In this document: positions 7,157 through 16,800 of the stretch, piece by piece
Layout of the letters: each line of letters starts with the position of its first letter
Numbering within the stretch: the stretch's first letter is position 1
Assembly: GCA_019456305.1 (NCBI GenBank)
Contig: VRUD01000027.1
Span: forward strand, 1 to 48,026
Direction of reading: 5' to 3'
DNA length: 48,026 bases
From: Cytophagales bacterium
GTDB lineage: Bacteria > Bacteroidota > Bacteroidia > Cytophagales > VRUD01
Notes under the pieces: model-generated
Seen by the model: the letters and a program-made list of their open reading frames with translations, nothing else
The model's database searches: none
What the model was told of the DNA's origin: nothing
Program-made: the position numbers and the translations under genes

Positions 7157-9856
7157 TTACAACCTGAACTGCACCGAAAACCTAATCCCAAAATTATTAT
7201 CATGAGGATATTTAGTTTTATTATAGTATGTTAAGCGATGAAATGCTTCTACCCTGAACAATCTTAAAATATTTTCAATGCCATAGCTGACCTCAACGTA
7301 GGGAATTATAACCCCAGGTATTTTTAGTATTTTAAATTCTTGATCTAGTGTTCCAAATTGTTGATCTTCTTTTGGTATATTATCTTCTCTTACTACGCCT
7401 CCAAACAACACATTTGCTGTTGCAATCGCTCTCCATTTTAATTTCTTAAATAAAGGGATTCGATTAAATATCAGCCCGTTAAAATGATGTCTGTAATTTA
7501 GCCATACATAACTATCACTGACAAACTCAAAATAATTCATTAAATTAAAGGTCTCCCTGTTATAAAAGGGTGTTTCATTTCCCAGATGCACTGCCAGGAG
7601 CGGATAAGGCAGCACTGAAAAAATATGTCCTGCAGTAAGTGAATAGTACGAAATACCAAACTGACCTAACCTAAACTTATCGCTTATATTTAAAGTTACT
7701 TTATGATAGTCAAAATCACTAAAAAGAACGTTGCTTATACCCAATGTATATCTAATCGTTAGAATAGGCCATTTTTTAGCTCCAAGGCTAATTCTTTCAT
7801 TGTCGTTTTGTATAAAAGCCTCATCTTTTGCAAACCTTGATTCAAAGGTCACTTCGGTTGTGACAAAATCATTTATTACCGTATCCCCTCCATTTGGTTC
7901 TGGAGTAGGGTATTGAAAATCAAACTGAGGAATAAATGAATAATTTTTGAATGTGATTTTTTCTGTAATACCTTTTACAAATTCACTTTGTATCCATAAT
8001 TTCTTTTCCTCACTATAAAAAGGCTTACTCAATACGCCATAGTTTGAAAAGGCAAGAAAAAGGTTATTTTCAATTTCATCAGTCAAACCAACCTGCCTGA
8101 GGTCATACTTATACCCGAACCCCATTTCGGTACGGGGATTGAAACTTGCAATATATCTTACCTTAGCGTCATATTTCCATTTCCGGTCAAAGGTACCATA
8201 GGCAACATATCCTTTAAATATCAATTTTTTGCTGAAATCATAATTTGTTCTGAAACCTATCCGGATCCTTGAATGTTCAATATTATTATAGGTATATAAA
8301 AACGCATAAGAACCAAGATCAATCTTGCCAAGTGAGTAATACCCGTTAACGATTATATCTATAATATCAATATAAGTTTTGATCAGTGGCATGTTTCTTA
8401 GCGTATCTATCATATCATAAACATTCCTATCTGTTGCTGTAAGTGTATCATGGCGCTGTTCGGCCCAAAATTCATTATCATCCATATTTTGAAGAGCATC
8501 TTCGGCTACTACTATCTTATCTTCATAGAATTTTATATCTTTTGGTTCATTAACTTTAAAGTTCCTGTTTGATGTATAAAACTTCGCAAGCATTCCTGCC
8601 CAATCATCTTTAACTTCAGCTATATCTATCAAAACACGGTTTTTAACCGGCAGCCATGCACCAGCTTCAGTCTGTTTTAATTCCTGCTGTATCTTAATTT
8701 TTTCAATATAATTAAGATTGGCGCTTTTACCAACCGTAACATCAATCCGTTTCAATGCGAAGGAAGTATCTGCAATCCAAATAGTACCCCAGAATGCAAG
8801 GTCCTGTGGACGTTTGGGGTTGATCTCTATTTTATAGCACCACTCATTTCCAAGAAACATACTGTCTGCCAACAAATATTGGTAATAAAGTCTCCAGCCA
8901 TCGGCAATAGGAGAAACAAAATCTTTTTCCAATATACTGAGCCAGTTCTCATAAAAATTATACTGTTGAAATGAAGTACCAATTATTTGTGATACCAAAG
9001 TTCCATCATCCAAACCTACCCCGGTAATTTTTGTATGGAGTATATCTTCCCTGGATTTTTTGGGATTATCACGGTAGTGATACTTAGATATTGACTCTGA
9101 AACGAAAACCGGTAAAACAGGCCTGCCGTCCTCACCTGCTAATTGCTGAAGACTATCAAAAATTGATGTGATCTTCCGCATGATCTTTTTATTTCGGAAT
9201 TTATCAGTAATGTTATCAATATCCAATTCAATCTTATTATAACTCTCATATTCATAAGCAGACAGTGATCTTTTATCATTTTTTGATTTGTTTTTAATAA
9301 CTTTTCTCATGGTTGCAAATGCAGGATTTTCACCTGCAACCACTACTACTTCTTTCAGTTTCAGAGCGGCACTTTCCAATTGAAAATTAATTGGTTTAAT
9401 GAAACCTACTTTGGAAATTTCCATCTTCCAATCTCTCTTTTCTAACTTCACTGCTTTAACTTTTGTAATATATCCAATATAAGAGGCAACTAATGAATCG
9501 GTGGGTTTATCTGTACTCAACCTGTAATACCCTTCAAAATCTGTGGTTGTGCCAATTGTTGTACCCTTAAAATAGACATTCACAAAGGGCAAGCCATCTG
9601 CGGTTTGTGCATCAGTGATCCTGCCTTTTACAACTACAATTTTTTGTTGGGCAATAAGCAACTGAGAAAAACATAATAGCATGGCGCAAAGCGCATAGAG
9701 CATAGCATCCCGAGTAACCCGGGAGCGAAAAATGCCTGCTTGCCAGGTATAAGCCCTCGTATTGGCAGGTGGGCCTTGAGCGTAGGGAACACCATGCGCT
9801 TTACGCCATGCACCCAGCGCTTTTAGAGTAGCTGTTTGCCAAAGTTTTTTAAGCAT
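7157..9856 (-). CDS. DUF5686 / carboxypeptidase-regulatory-like outer-membrane protein
   Basis: An 899-residue envelope protein. After the signal peptide (MLLCFSQLLIAQ) comes a carboxypeptidase-regulatory-like beta-sandwich (about 73-150: VVKGRITDAQTADGLPFVNV, GTTTDFEGYYRLS), then a long DUF5686 region rich in beta-strands that ends in an aromatic-terminated barrel (NNFGIRFSVQFRL). Function is unknown; the family is Bacteroidota-specific and outer-membrane. The first 51 residues are not protein-like and derive from interspersed repeats at about 9690-9850. Starts at ATG 9703 (MLYALCAMLL) or 9682 (MLLCFSQ) would give a normal signal peptide. The upstream MLKK start may be the original one, separated by the insert. 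Confidence 0.85.
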   Translation of the reverse strand: MLKKLWQTATLKALGAWRKAHGVPYAQGPPANTRAYTWQAGIFRSRVTRDAMLYALCAMLLCFSQLLIAQQKIVVVKGRITDAQTADGLPFVNVYFKGTTIGTTTDFEGYYRLSTDKPTDSLVASYIGYITKVKAVKLEKRDWKMEISKVGFIKPINFQLESAALKLKEVVVVAGENPAFATMRKVIKNKSKNDKRSLSAYEYESYNKIELDIDNITDKFRNKKIMRKITSIFDSLQQLAGEDGRPVLPVFVSESISKYHYRDNPKKSREDILHTKITGVGLDDGTLVSQIIGTSFQQYNFYENWLSILEKDFVSPIADGWRLYYQYLLADSMFLGNEWCYKIEINPKRPQDLAFWGTIWIADTSFALKRIDVTVGKSANLNYIEKIKIQQELKQTEAGAWLPVKNRVLIDIAEVKDDWAGMLAKFYTSNRNFKVNEPKDIKFYEDKIVVAEDALQNMDDNEFWAEQRHDTLTATDRNVYDMIDTLRNMPLIKTYIDIIDIIVNGYYSLGKIDLGSYAFLYTYNNIEHSRIRIGFRTNYDFSKKLIFKGYVAYGTFDRKWKYDAKVRYIASFNPRTEMGFGYKYDLRQVGLTDEIENNLFLAFSNYGVLSKPFYSEEKKLWIQSEFVKGITEKITFKNYSFIPQFDFQYPTPEPNGGDTVINDFVTTEVTFESRFAKDEAFIQNDNERISLGAKKWPILTIRYTLGISNVLFSDFDYHKVTLNISDKFRLGQFGISYYSLTAGHIFSVLPYPLLAVHLGNETPFYNRETFNLMNYFEFVSDSYVWLNYRHHFNGLIFNRIPLFKKLKWRAIATANVLFGGVVREDNIPKEDQQFGTLDQEFKILKIPGVIIPYVEVSYGIENILRLFRVEAFHRLTYYNKTKYPHDNNFGIRFSVQFRL
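9690..9835. repeat. Repeat-derived 5' end of the DUF5686 gene
   Basis: This stretch contains GCATCCCGAGTAACCCGGGA, CTTGAGCGTAGGGAA and CCATGCGCTTTACG, matching the composite repeat at 5028-5112. A CTGCTTGCCAGG..CCTCGTATTGGCAGG inversion is set inside it. It is open in the frame of the DUF5686 gene and encodes residues lying before the signal peptide. Confidence 0.65.
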
Positions 9857-9965
9857 ATTAATTCAATATGGTAATTTGAAAATTTGTGAGGAATCTTTGA
9901 AAAACCTGCTTAAACAGAAGAAATTTTTACCACACTTGTGTCCCCCCGAGTACCCGGGAGGACTG

Positions 9966-10048
9966 ATGAAACCACGAATTACACGAATTACACAAATTAA
10001 ATTAGTGTAATTATTAATTAGTGTAATTAGTGTAATTAGTGGTTTCAT
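9966..10048. repeat. Inverted repeat of CGAATTACAC / GTGTAATTAG units
   Basis: ATGAAACCACGAATTACACG and its near-complement ending ATTAGTGGTTTCAT form an 83-bp imperfect hairpin between two divergent genes. The left arm unit recurs as two direct copies at 13590-13669. The divergent promoters of the DUF5686 and M1 genes must lie in or beside it. Confidence 0.7.
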
Positions 10049-10130
10049 TTTCATGGATCTTTCAAATCCTCCTTAAAGTGTGCAATTAATAACATTTTTT
10101 TTACTTTTGCCCAATATAAAAACAAGAATT

Positions 10131-13100
10131 ATGAAAAACCTTCTATTTTTTACCTTCTTATTGATTATTTGCCATGAACTGCTTGCACAAAATGACACGT
10201 TACCAAAAGTAGGACCCAATCCCTCTACCAGCCCCCCTACCAGCCCCCCTAAATCCCCCCGAAGGGGGGACTTTAGCCCCCCAATTGCCAAAGGCAAAAG
10301 CGATGGCAAAGTCCCCCCTTCGGGGGGATTTAGGGGGGCTGACTACTGGAAAAACAGGCCCCCTCATCCAGGCTATTGGCAGCAAGATGTACATTATGAA
10401 ATCAAAGCGACTATTGATGATAAAAAAGACATTATTGACGCTGCTTACTATAAGCTAACCTATTGGAATAATTCTCCGCATGACCTTGATGAACTCTATT
10501 TTCATCTTTACCAGAATACTTTTCAACCTGGCTCTTACTACCATAATCTCTGGCTCAATAATAACAGGGTGCCAATATTTGGCAAAAGGTATGAAGAAAA
10601 AGGACTCGGTACAGTTATTGAAAATTTAAAAATAAATCAAATTCCCGTTGAAACTGAACTGGATAATACCATTCTAAAAGTAAAATTAAACCAACCCTTA
10701 AAAAGCGGGGATTCCTTAGTCGTAACGATGCAATTCAAAACCTACTTTGACCAGGGGTCTATGCGCAGAAGAATGAAGAGATATTACTTCTTTGGAAATA
10801 AGCACTACAACGGGGTGCATTGGTATCCGGCTATCTGTGTTTATGACAGAAAATTTGGCTGGACCACCGATCAACACCTTGACAAGGAATTTTATTCCGA
10901 TTTTGGGACCTTTGACGTAACATTAACATTTCCCCATGAGTATATTGTAGAAGCAACCGGCATTCTGCAAAATCCCGGGGAAGTTCTACCAGACACATTA
11001 ATGGAACTATTAGATATTACAAATTTTAAAGATACCCCCTTAAACTCTCCACCTTCAATAGTTATTCCTAAAAAAAATGACAAAATAAAAACCTGGATCT
11101 ACCACGCAGAAAATGTACATAATTTTGCTTTTACTGCGGATCCTACTTACAGGATTGGTGAAATTGAATGGAAAGGGATCAAGGTAATAGCGCTGGCCCA
11201 GGAGCCCCATGCATCAAGATGGCAAAAATCAGCAGAATACGCAGCTAAAGTAATTCAATTATATTCACAGGATTTTGGAATGTATGCCTGGCCCAAGATC
11301 ATTGTAGCAGATGCCAGAGACGGTATGGAATATCCCATGCTGACTTTAGACGGTGGCTTGTACCCACGGCACAAAAGCCTTTTAGCCCATGAGATCGGAC
11401 ATATGTGGTTTTACGGAATGGTTGGCAACAACGAAACCTATCGTGCCTTTTTAGATGAAGGATTTACGCAATTCTTAACGGTGTGGTGTATGAATAAACT
11501 TGAACGGGACACATTACTTCCGCGCCCTCCATCTCTCAAAAATAATTACAGGTATAATCGCCTTTATTACCCCTACCTTAAAAACGTGCACGAAGGCTAT
11601 GATGAAAAACTTAATACCCATTCTGCTGCATATAATGGTGCATTAAGACACGGAGGTGGATATGGTTTGGTCTATTATAAAACAGGCGTAATGCTCTACA
11701 ATTTAGTATATGTCCTCGGTGATGAGTTGTTCTTAAAAGCAATGCAGTATTATTTCAATAAATGGAAATTTTGCCACCCATATCCCGAAGATTTCCGCAA
11801 AGCAATTATTGACTATACACAAACTGACCTTAACTGGTTCTTTGACCAATGGTTGGAAACCACTAAGTATATTGATTATGCCATTCAAAAAGTTAAAAGA
11901 AGTGGCAGTGGCAGTAAAGAAAATAAGGAGAGGTCTGAAGACCCTCCTTTTGTAGAGACGTTGCATGCAACGTCTCTACAAAAGGAACAGAGCTACGAAA
12001 TTACATTTAAAAGATTGGGTAGAATGCAAATGCCTCTTGATTTTACCGTTACTAATAAAAATGGGTTACAATATAATTATCATATCCCTAATACATGGTT
12101 TGTAAAAGAAAGGAACAAGGGACGCCTGCCTGCCGAATCCCAAAAGGCGCAGGCAAGGGGGGCGGGGGATAGTTTAGTAACTATCCTTCCAAAATGGTAT
12201 GGCTGGGACCGCTTAGCGCCCATTTATACCGCAAAAATAGCCATTGATGGCAAGATCAAAGAAATTGAGATAGACCCCAGGCATTATCTTGCCGACATTG
12301 ACCTGAGAAACAACAAATGGAACACCACCTTACCCTCCTTGTTCTCCTTGTTAGGGAGAAAAGGGATTTCTACCTGGAAATTTGACAACAGGCTGCCTTC
12401 CACCCCACAATGGACAACACAACAAAATTACTGGAGGCCTGATATCTGGTATAACAGCTATGATGGATTCCAGTTTGGATTACACGCTGAAGGAAACTAT
12501 TTCAATCAAAAAAGTTTTTATTCGGCAAATATATGGTATAATTCAAGATTACTTCAAGGCAATTTTGAAAACAGCATAGAAAATAACAATAATCCTGTTT
12601 CATTTAATTTATCCATTAAAGAAAATCTAAACAAATATTGGCGAAATGCCTGGCTTACCCAATATATTAACCACAATGCGGGCTTATTTAGTGCAGGGCT
12701 AGGCCTTGAAAAAACATTCAAAAAACAAGACCAATACAATCGTGAATTTTCAAAAATATATATAAAATTCAAATCAATGTTTAGAGCAAAGGATACAGAT
12801 ACGTTATACCTCCTGTATCCATCATATTGGTCTGTAAATTCGCTTAACAATACACTTGATATGGGTTTTCAACGCATATACAGGTATAGAAAAGGGCGTG
12901 GTGTATTTAATGCAGGAATTCGAGTTCCATTTATTGGCAGTGATTTCAATTATTCTTATCTTCAGGTTTCCTGTGTGAATTATAATTACCTGGGAAAATT
13001 TGAACTAAAAACACGATTCTTTGCCCAATACGGATATGGAGAGCCGCCACGTGAATCTTCGCTATACCTTGCCGGCGCCAATCCTGAAACATTATATAAT

Positions 13101-13592
13101 AACAACTTTACACGTGCAGTTGGTTTTATACCTGCTGAATGGGTGGGCTATGGTACAGATGTAAACCATTTCCAGCATGGAGGAGGTTTGAACCTTCGCG
13201 GATATGCCGGATATCTGTCCCCTGACGGTACAAAAGATGCCGTTATCTTAAACTATGTTGGCAAATCAGGGATCAGCGCTAACTTTGAGCTGGATTTTGA
13301 CAGATTCATAAAATTCAGGCCCAAAAAATTGAGAAAATACTTTCATTTAGATGCATACCTTTTCACTGATATGGGACTTCTAACCTATATAAACAGTAAA
13401 GGAAATCAAAAATTGGGCAGCTTTAGAATGGATGCCGGTATAGGCAGCGCGCTAACTATAAAAGCCGGCCGGTTACGTATAAAACCGTTGACAATCAGGT
13501 TTGATATGCCCCTCTTCCTGAACAGGACGCCTGCCGTCTCCCCTGAATTTGTAAAATTTAGGTATGTGGTAGGGATCAACAGGGCGTTTTGA
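10131..13592 (+). CDS. M1-family metallopeptidase with C-terminal barrel-like region
   Basis: A 1153-residue secreted zinc aminopeptidase-like protein. The signal peptide MKNLLFFTFLLIICHELLAQ sets the start at 10131 rather than the upstream in-frame ATG at 10080. The M1 core has the exopeptidase-like DGMEYPML, and HEIGH (His420, Glu421, His424) with third ligand Glu443 in AFLDEGF. About residue 790 onward is strand-rich with aromatic repeats. It contains GGGLNLRGYAGYL (Leu1022-Tyr1025), like the RGY element of Omp85/TpsB barrels, and ends in RYVVGINRAF, so an outer-membrane barrel fused to the peptidase is plausible. Three palindromic repeats sit in frame (about residues 37-71, 606-619, 665-679), all in linkers. 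Confidence 0.85.
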   Translation: MKNLLFFTFLLIICHELLAQNDTLPKVGPNPSTSPPTSPPKSPRRGDFSPPIAKGKSDGKVPPSGGFRGADYWKNRPPHPGYWQQDVHYEIKATIDDKKDIIDAAYYKLTYWNNSPHDLDELYFHLYQNTFQPGSYYHNLWLNNNRVPIFGKRYEEKGLGTVIENLKINQIPVETELDNTILKVKLNQPLKSGDSLVVTMQFKTYFDQGSMRRRMKRYYFFGNKHYNGVHWYPAICVYDRKFGWTTDQHLDKEFYSDFGTFDVTLTFPHEYIVEATGILQNPGEVLPDTLMELLDITNFKDTPLNSPPSIVIPKKNDKIKTWIYHAENVHNFAFTADPTYRIGEIEWKGIKVIALAQEPHASRWQKSAEYAAKVIQLYSQDFGMYAWPKIIVADARDGMEYPMLTLDGGLYPRHKSLLAHEIGHMWFYGMVGNNETYRAFLDEGFTQFLTVWCMNKLERDTLLPRPPSLKNNYRYNRLYYPYLKNVHEGYDEKLNTHSAAYNGALRHGGGYGLVYYKTGVMLYNLVYVLGDELFLKAMQYYFNKWKFCHPYPEDFRKAIIDYTQTDLNWFFDQWLETTKYIDYAIQKVKRSGSGSKENKERSEDPPFVETLHATSLQKEQSYEITFKRLGRMQMPLDFTVTNKNGLQYNYHIPNTWFVKERNKGRLPAESQKAQARGAGDSLVTILPKWYGWDRLAPIYTAKIAIDGKIKEIEIDPRHYLADIDLRNNKWNTTLPSLFSLLGRKGISTWKFDNRLPSTPQWTTQQNYWRPDIWYNSYDGFQFGLHAEGNYFNQKSFYSANIWYNSRLLQGNFENSIENNNNPVSFNLSIKENLNKYWRNAWLTQYINHNAGLFSAGLGLEKTFKKQDQYNREFSKIYIKFKSMFRAKDTDTLYLLYPSYWSVNSLNNTLDMGFQRIYRYRKGRGVFNAGIRVPFIGSDFNYSYLQVSCVNYNYLGKFELKTRFFAQYGYGEPPRESSLYLAGANPETLYNNNFTRAVGFIPAEWVGYGTDVNHFQHGGGLNLRGYAGYLSPDGTKDAVILNYVGKSGISANFELDFDRFIKFRPKKLRKYFHLDAYLFTDMGLLTYINSKGNQKLGSFRMDAGIGSALTIKAGRLRIKPLTIRFDMPLFLNRTPAVSPEFVKFRYVVGINRAF
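10241..10341. repeat. In-frame element with 34-bp perfect inverted arms
   Basis: The arms at 10241-10274 and 10308-10341 are exact complements (left arm starts CAGCCCCCCTAAATCCCCCC). They flank 33 bp. The element lies just after the M1 signal peptide and is translated as a Pro/Gly/Ser-rich linker (SPPKSPRRGDFSPP..VPPSGGFRG). A partial duplicate of the left edge (ACCAGCCCCCCTA) precedes it. Confidence 0.9.
11946..11985. repeat. 40-bp perfect palindrome inside the M1 gene
   Basis: The palindrome, with outer arms CCTTTTGTAGAGACGTTGCA, is translated as PFVETLHATSLQKE between the peptidase core and the following beta domain. A degenerate relative (GTAGAGATGTT..AACGTCTCTA) is at 41680-41750. A third imperfect inversion (GCCTGCCTGCC..GGCGCAGGC) follows at 12124-12157. 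Confidence 0.85.
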
Positions 13593-13884
13593 AACCACTA
13601 ATTACACGAATTACACTAATTAAGAATTTCACTAATTTTGAAACCACTAATTACACGAATTACACTAATGAATACACTAACGATGCCATCGCTCGAAAAA
13701 ACGATGCCATCGCTCAAACTATTATATTTAACGAGATCATTGCTTGAAACGGAGGCAGTATTAGCACATTGATCTTTAAATAAATAAAGCGATGGCATCG
13801 TTCAAAGAAATCATTACTTAAAACAACAACAGTATTAATTAATTGATCGTTAACTAATAAAGCGATGGCATCGTTAATTCAACC
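13593..13884. repeat. Repeat-filled intergenic region
   Basis: No gene. It contains two direct copies of AAACCACTAATTACACGAAT.. (about 13590 and 13639), then the 14-mer ACGATGCCATCGCT twice (13680, 13701) and its complement twice (13788, 13861). The last complement ends 10 bp before the GTG start of the TPR fusion gene, so the hairpins could affect its translation or transcription. Confidence 0.75.
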
Positions 13885-16800
13885 GTGAAAAAACTGATCA
13901 TATTCATCATAGCCGTTGTTGCAAGTAGTTTCCTCTTGCAACAACCTGACAACTCAAATCCTCAACTTGACTCCCTCAAAAACGCCTTTGACAATGCAAA
14001 GCACGACACCACCAAAGTCCGTCTGCTGGTTGAATTATCAGAAGAATTATATCTTTCTGATCCTGACACAATGATCTCGCTTTGCAAACAGGCACTTGAG
14101 ATTATCAATAAAAACCTCACTGCCTCCAACAAAGAGGAAAATGCATCTTTTTTAAAAACCAAAGCAGCAGCCCTTAACAACATCGGTTCTATTTACAATT
14201 TACAGGGCAACCCTGACAAGGCACTGGAATATTTCCTGCAAAGCTTAGAGATAAAAAAAGAGATCAATGTGGAACATCCCGAAGAAAGCGGGAACAAACA
14301 AGGCATCGCCATCTCATTAAATAACATAGGCGTTATCTATCGCAACCAGGGCAACCCCGACAAGGCGCTGGAATATTACCTGCAAAGCTTAGAGATGCTA
14401 AAAGAGATCAATGACAAAGAAGGTATCGCCATCTCATTAAATAACATAGGCCTTATCTATAAAAAGCAGGGTAACCCTGACAAGGCACTGGATTATTACC
14501 TGCAAAGCTTAGAGATACAAAAAGAGATCAATGACAAACAAGGTATCGCCTACTCATTAAATAACATAGGCGCTATCTATGACAACCAAGGCAACCCAGA
14601 CAAGGCGCTGGAATATTTCCTGCAAAGCTTAGAAATAAAAAAAGAGATCAATGACAAACAAGGCATCGCCATGTCATTAAATAACATAGGCTCTATCTAT
14701 AACAACCAAGGCAACCCTGACAAGGCACTTGATTATTACCTGCAAAGCTTAGAGATACAAAAAGAGATCAACGACAAACAAGGTATCGCCTACTCATTAA
14801 ATTTCATAGGGCAGATTTATCTTGAACGTAAAGACTATACCGCAGCCACAGACTACTGCACGCGCTCACTCAGAATAGCAGAGGAGCTTGGCTATCCTGA
14901 AAACATAATGAGATCTGCCGGAAGCCTGCACAAGATATACAAAGCCATGGCAAAAAAAGCCAAAAAACAGGGCTTGTGGGAGTATGGTGAGCGCTATGCA
15001 ACGGCAATAGAATACAACGAACTCTACACCCAAATGCGCGATACCGTCCACAACAACGCGATGTCAAAAGCCATTGGCAAGGTAGAAGGTAAGTTTGAGT
15101 TTAAAATGGCGCTCAAACAAAGAGAGCAGCGCGAAAAAGAGCAGGAACTAAAGAAAGCCAAAGAAACATCACACAGAAACAACCTGCAAAATGGTGCAAT
15201 CGCCATCGGTATATTTGTATTACTTACAATAATTATCTTTCTCGGTAATTTTGTAATGCCCGGGTGGCTTGTCAATGCTTTATCGTTTATACCTTTTGTA
15301 CTGCTGTTTGAGTTCATCACCGAGATCATAGAACCCTATACCGAAGCTTTCACAGGAGATCAGCCCATTTATGAAGTGCTCATCAACACCATGGTGGTAT
15401 TAGTTATATTTCCCATACAGTACATATTTGAAAAAAAGCTGAGAGGGCGGTTGTACACTGCAAAGAAAAAGCGGGCTGTAGCTCGGATTGGTAATCCGAG
15501 AAAGCGGAGTAAGGGGAGTAGTAGTAGCAGTAGCAAAAAGCAAGTCGGTAATTTTAAAGCAAGGATATTAAGAATTATAAAGAAGTTGTTTATATTTCTT
15601 ATTATCATAAATGCAGGCAGTTTTATCTTTAAGCAGTTGCAATCGCCAACTGACTCTCAATCACAAACTTACCTTCAAAACCCGCAAGGTTTTAAAAACC
15701 TTGCGGGTTTGCAAGTAGAGGCAAAATTACTCGCATATCTTTCTCAAAACTCAGCTCCCACCCAGCACCAAGCGCCCAGCACCCAAAACCGAGTCCTCGA
15801 TTCCCTCAAAAACGCCTTTAGCAATGCAAAGCACGACACCATCCGGGTACAGCTCTACCTTGAACTATCCGATGCCACCTACCTGGCATCTCCCGAAAAA
15901 TCTACAGAATACGACAAGAAAGCATTAGCCCTTGCCGAAAAAAACATTCCTCGCAGCAAAGGAGCGGTATTGCTCGCCTTTAAAAAAGCAAAAGCAGATG
16001 CGCTCAACAACATTGGTTATATTCACGAGGTACAAGGCAACCCAGACAAGGCGCTGGAATATTACCTCCAAAGCCTGGAGATAGACAAAGAAATGAATAA
16101 CAAACAAGGCATCGCCATCTCATTAAATAACATAGGTATGATCTATAAAAACCAGGGCAACCCTGACAAGGCGCTGGAATATTTCCTGCAAAGCTTAGAG
16201 ATAAAAAAAGAGATCAATGACAAACAAGGCATCGCCTACTCATTAAATAACATAGGATTTATCTATGACAACCAAGGCAACCCAGACAAGGCGCTGGAAT
16301 ATTACCTGCAAAGCTTAGAAATAAAAAAAGAGATCAATGACAAACAAGGCATAGCCAGATCATTAAATAACATAGGGACTATCTATTTTAATCAAGGTAA
16401 TTATGATAAAACACTGGAATATCAACTCCAAAGTCTTGAGATAAGAAAAAAGATCAACGACAAACAAGGCATCGCTAACTCATTAAATAACATAGGCCTT
16501 ATCTATAAAAACCAGGGTAACCCTGACATGGCGCTGGAATATTACCTGCAAAGCCTGGAGATAGGCAAAGAGATCAATGACAAACGAGGCATCGCCTACT
16601 CATTAAATAACATAGGACAGTTATATCTTGAACGTAAAGACTATACCGCAGCCACAGACTACTGCACGCGCTCACTCAGAATAGCAGAGGAGCTTGGCTA
16701 TCCTGAAAACATAATGAGATCTGCCGGAAGCCTGCACAAGATATACAAAGCCATGGCAAAAAAAGCCAAAAAACAGGGCTTGTGGGAGTATGGTGAGCGC

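Noticed and set aside
9863-10309. Small minus-strand ORFs upstream of the M1 gene
   Set aside because: They lie on inverted repeats and on the GC-rich palindrome; no start context or family match.
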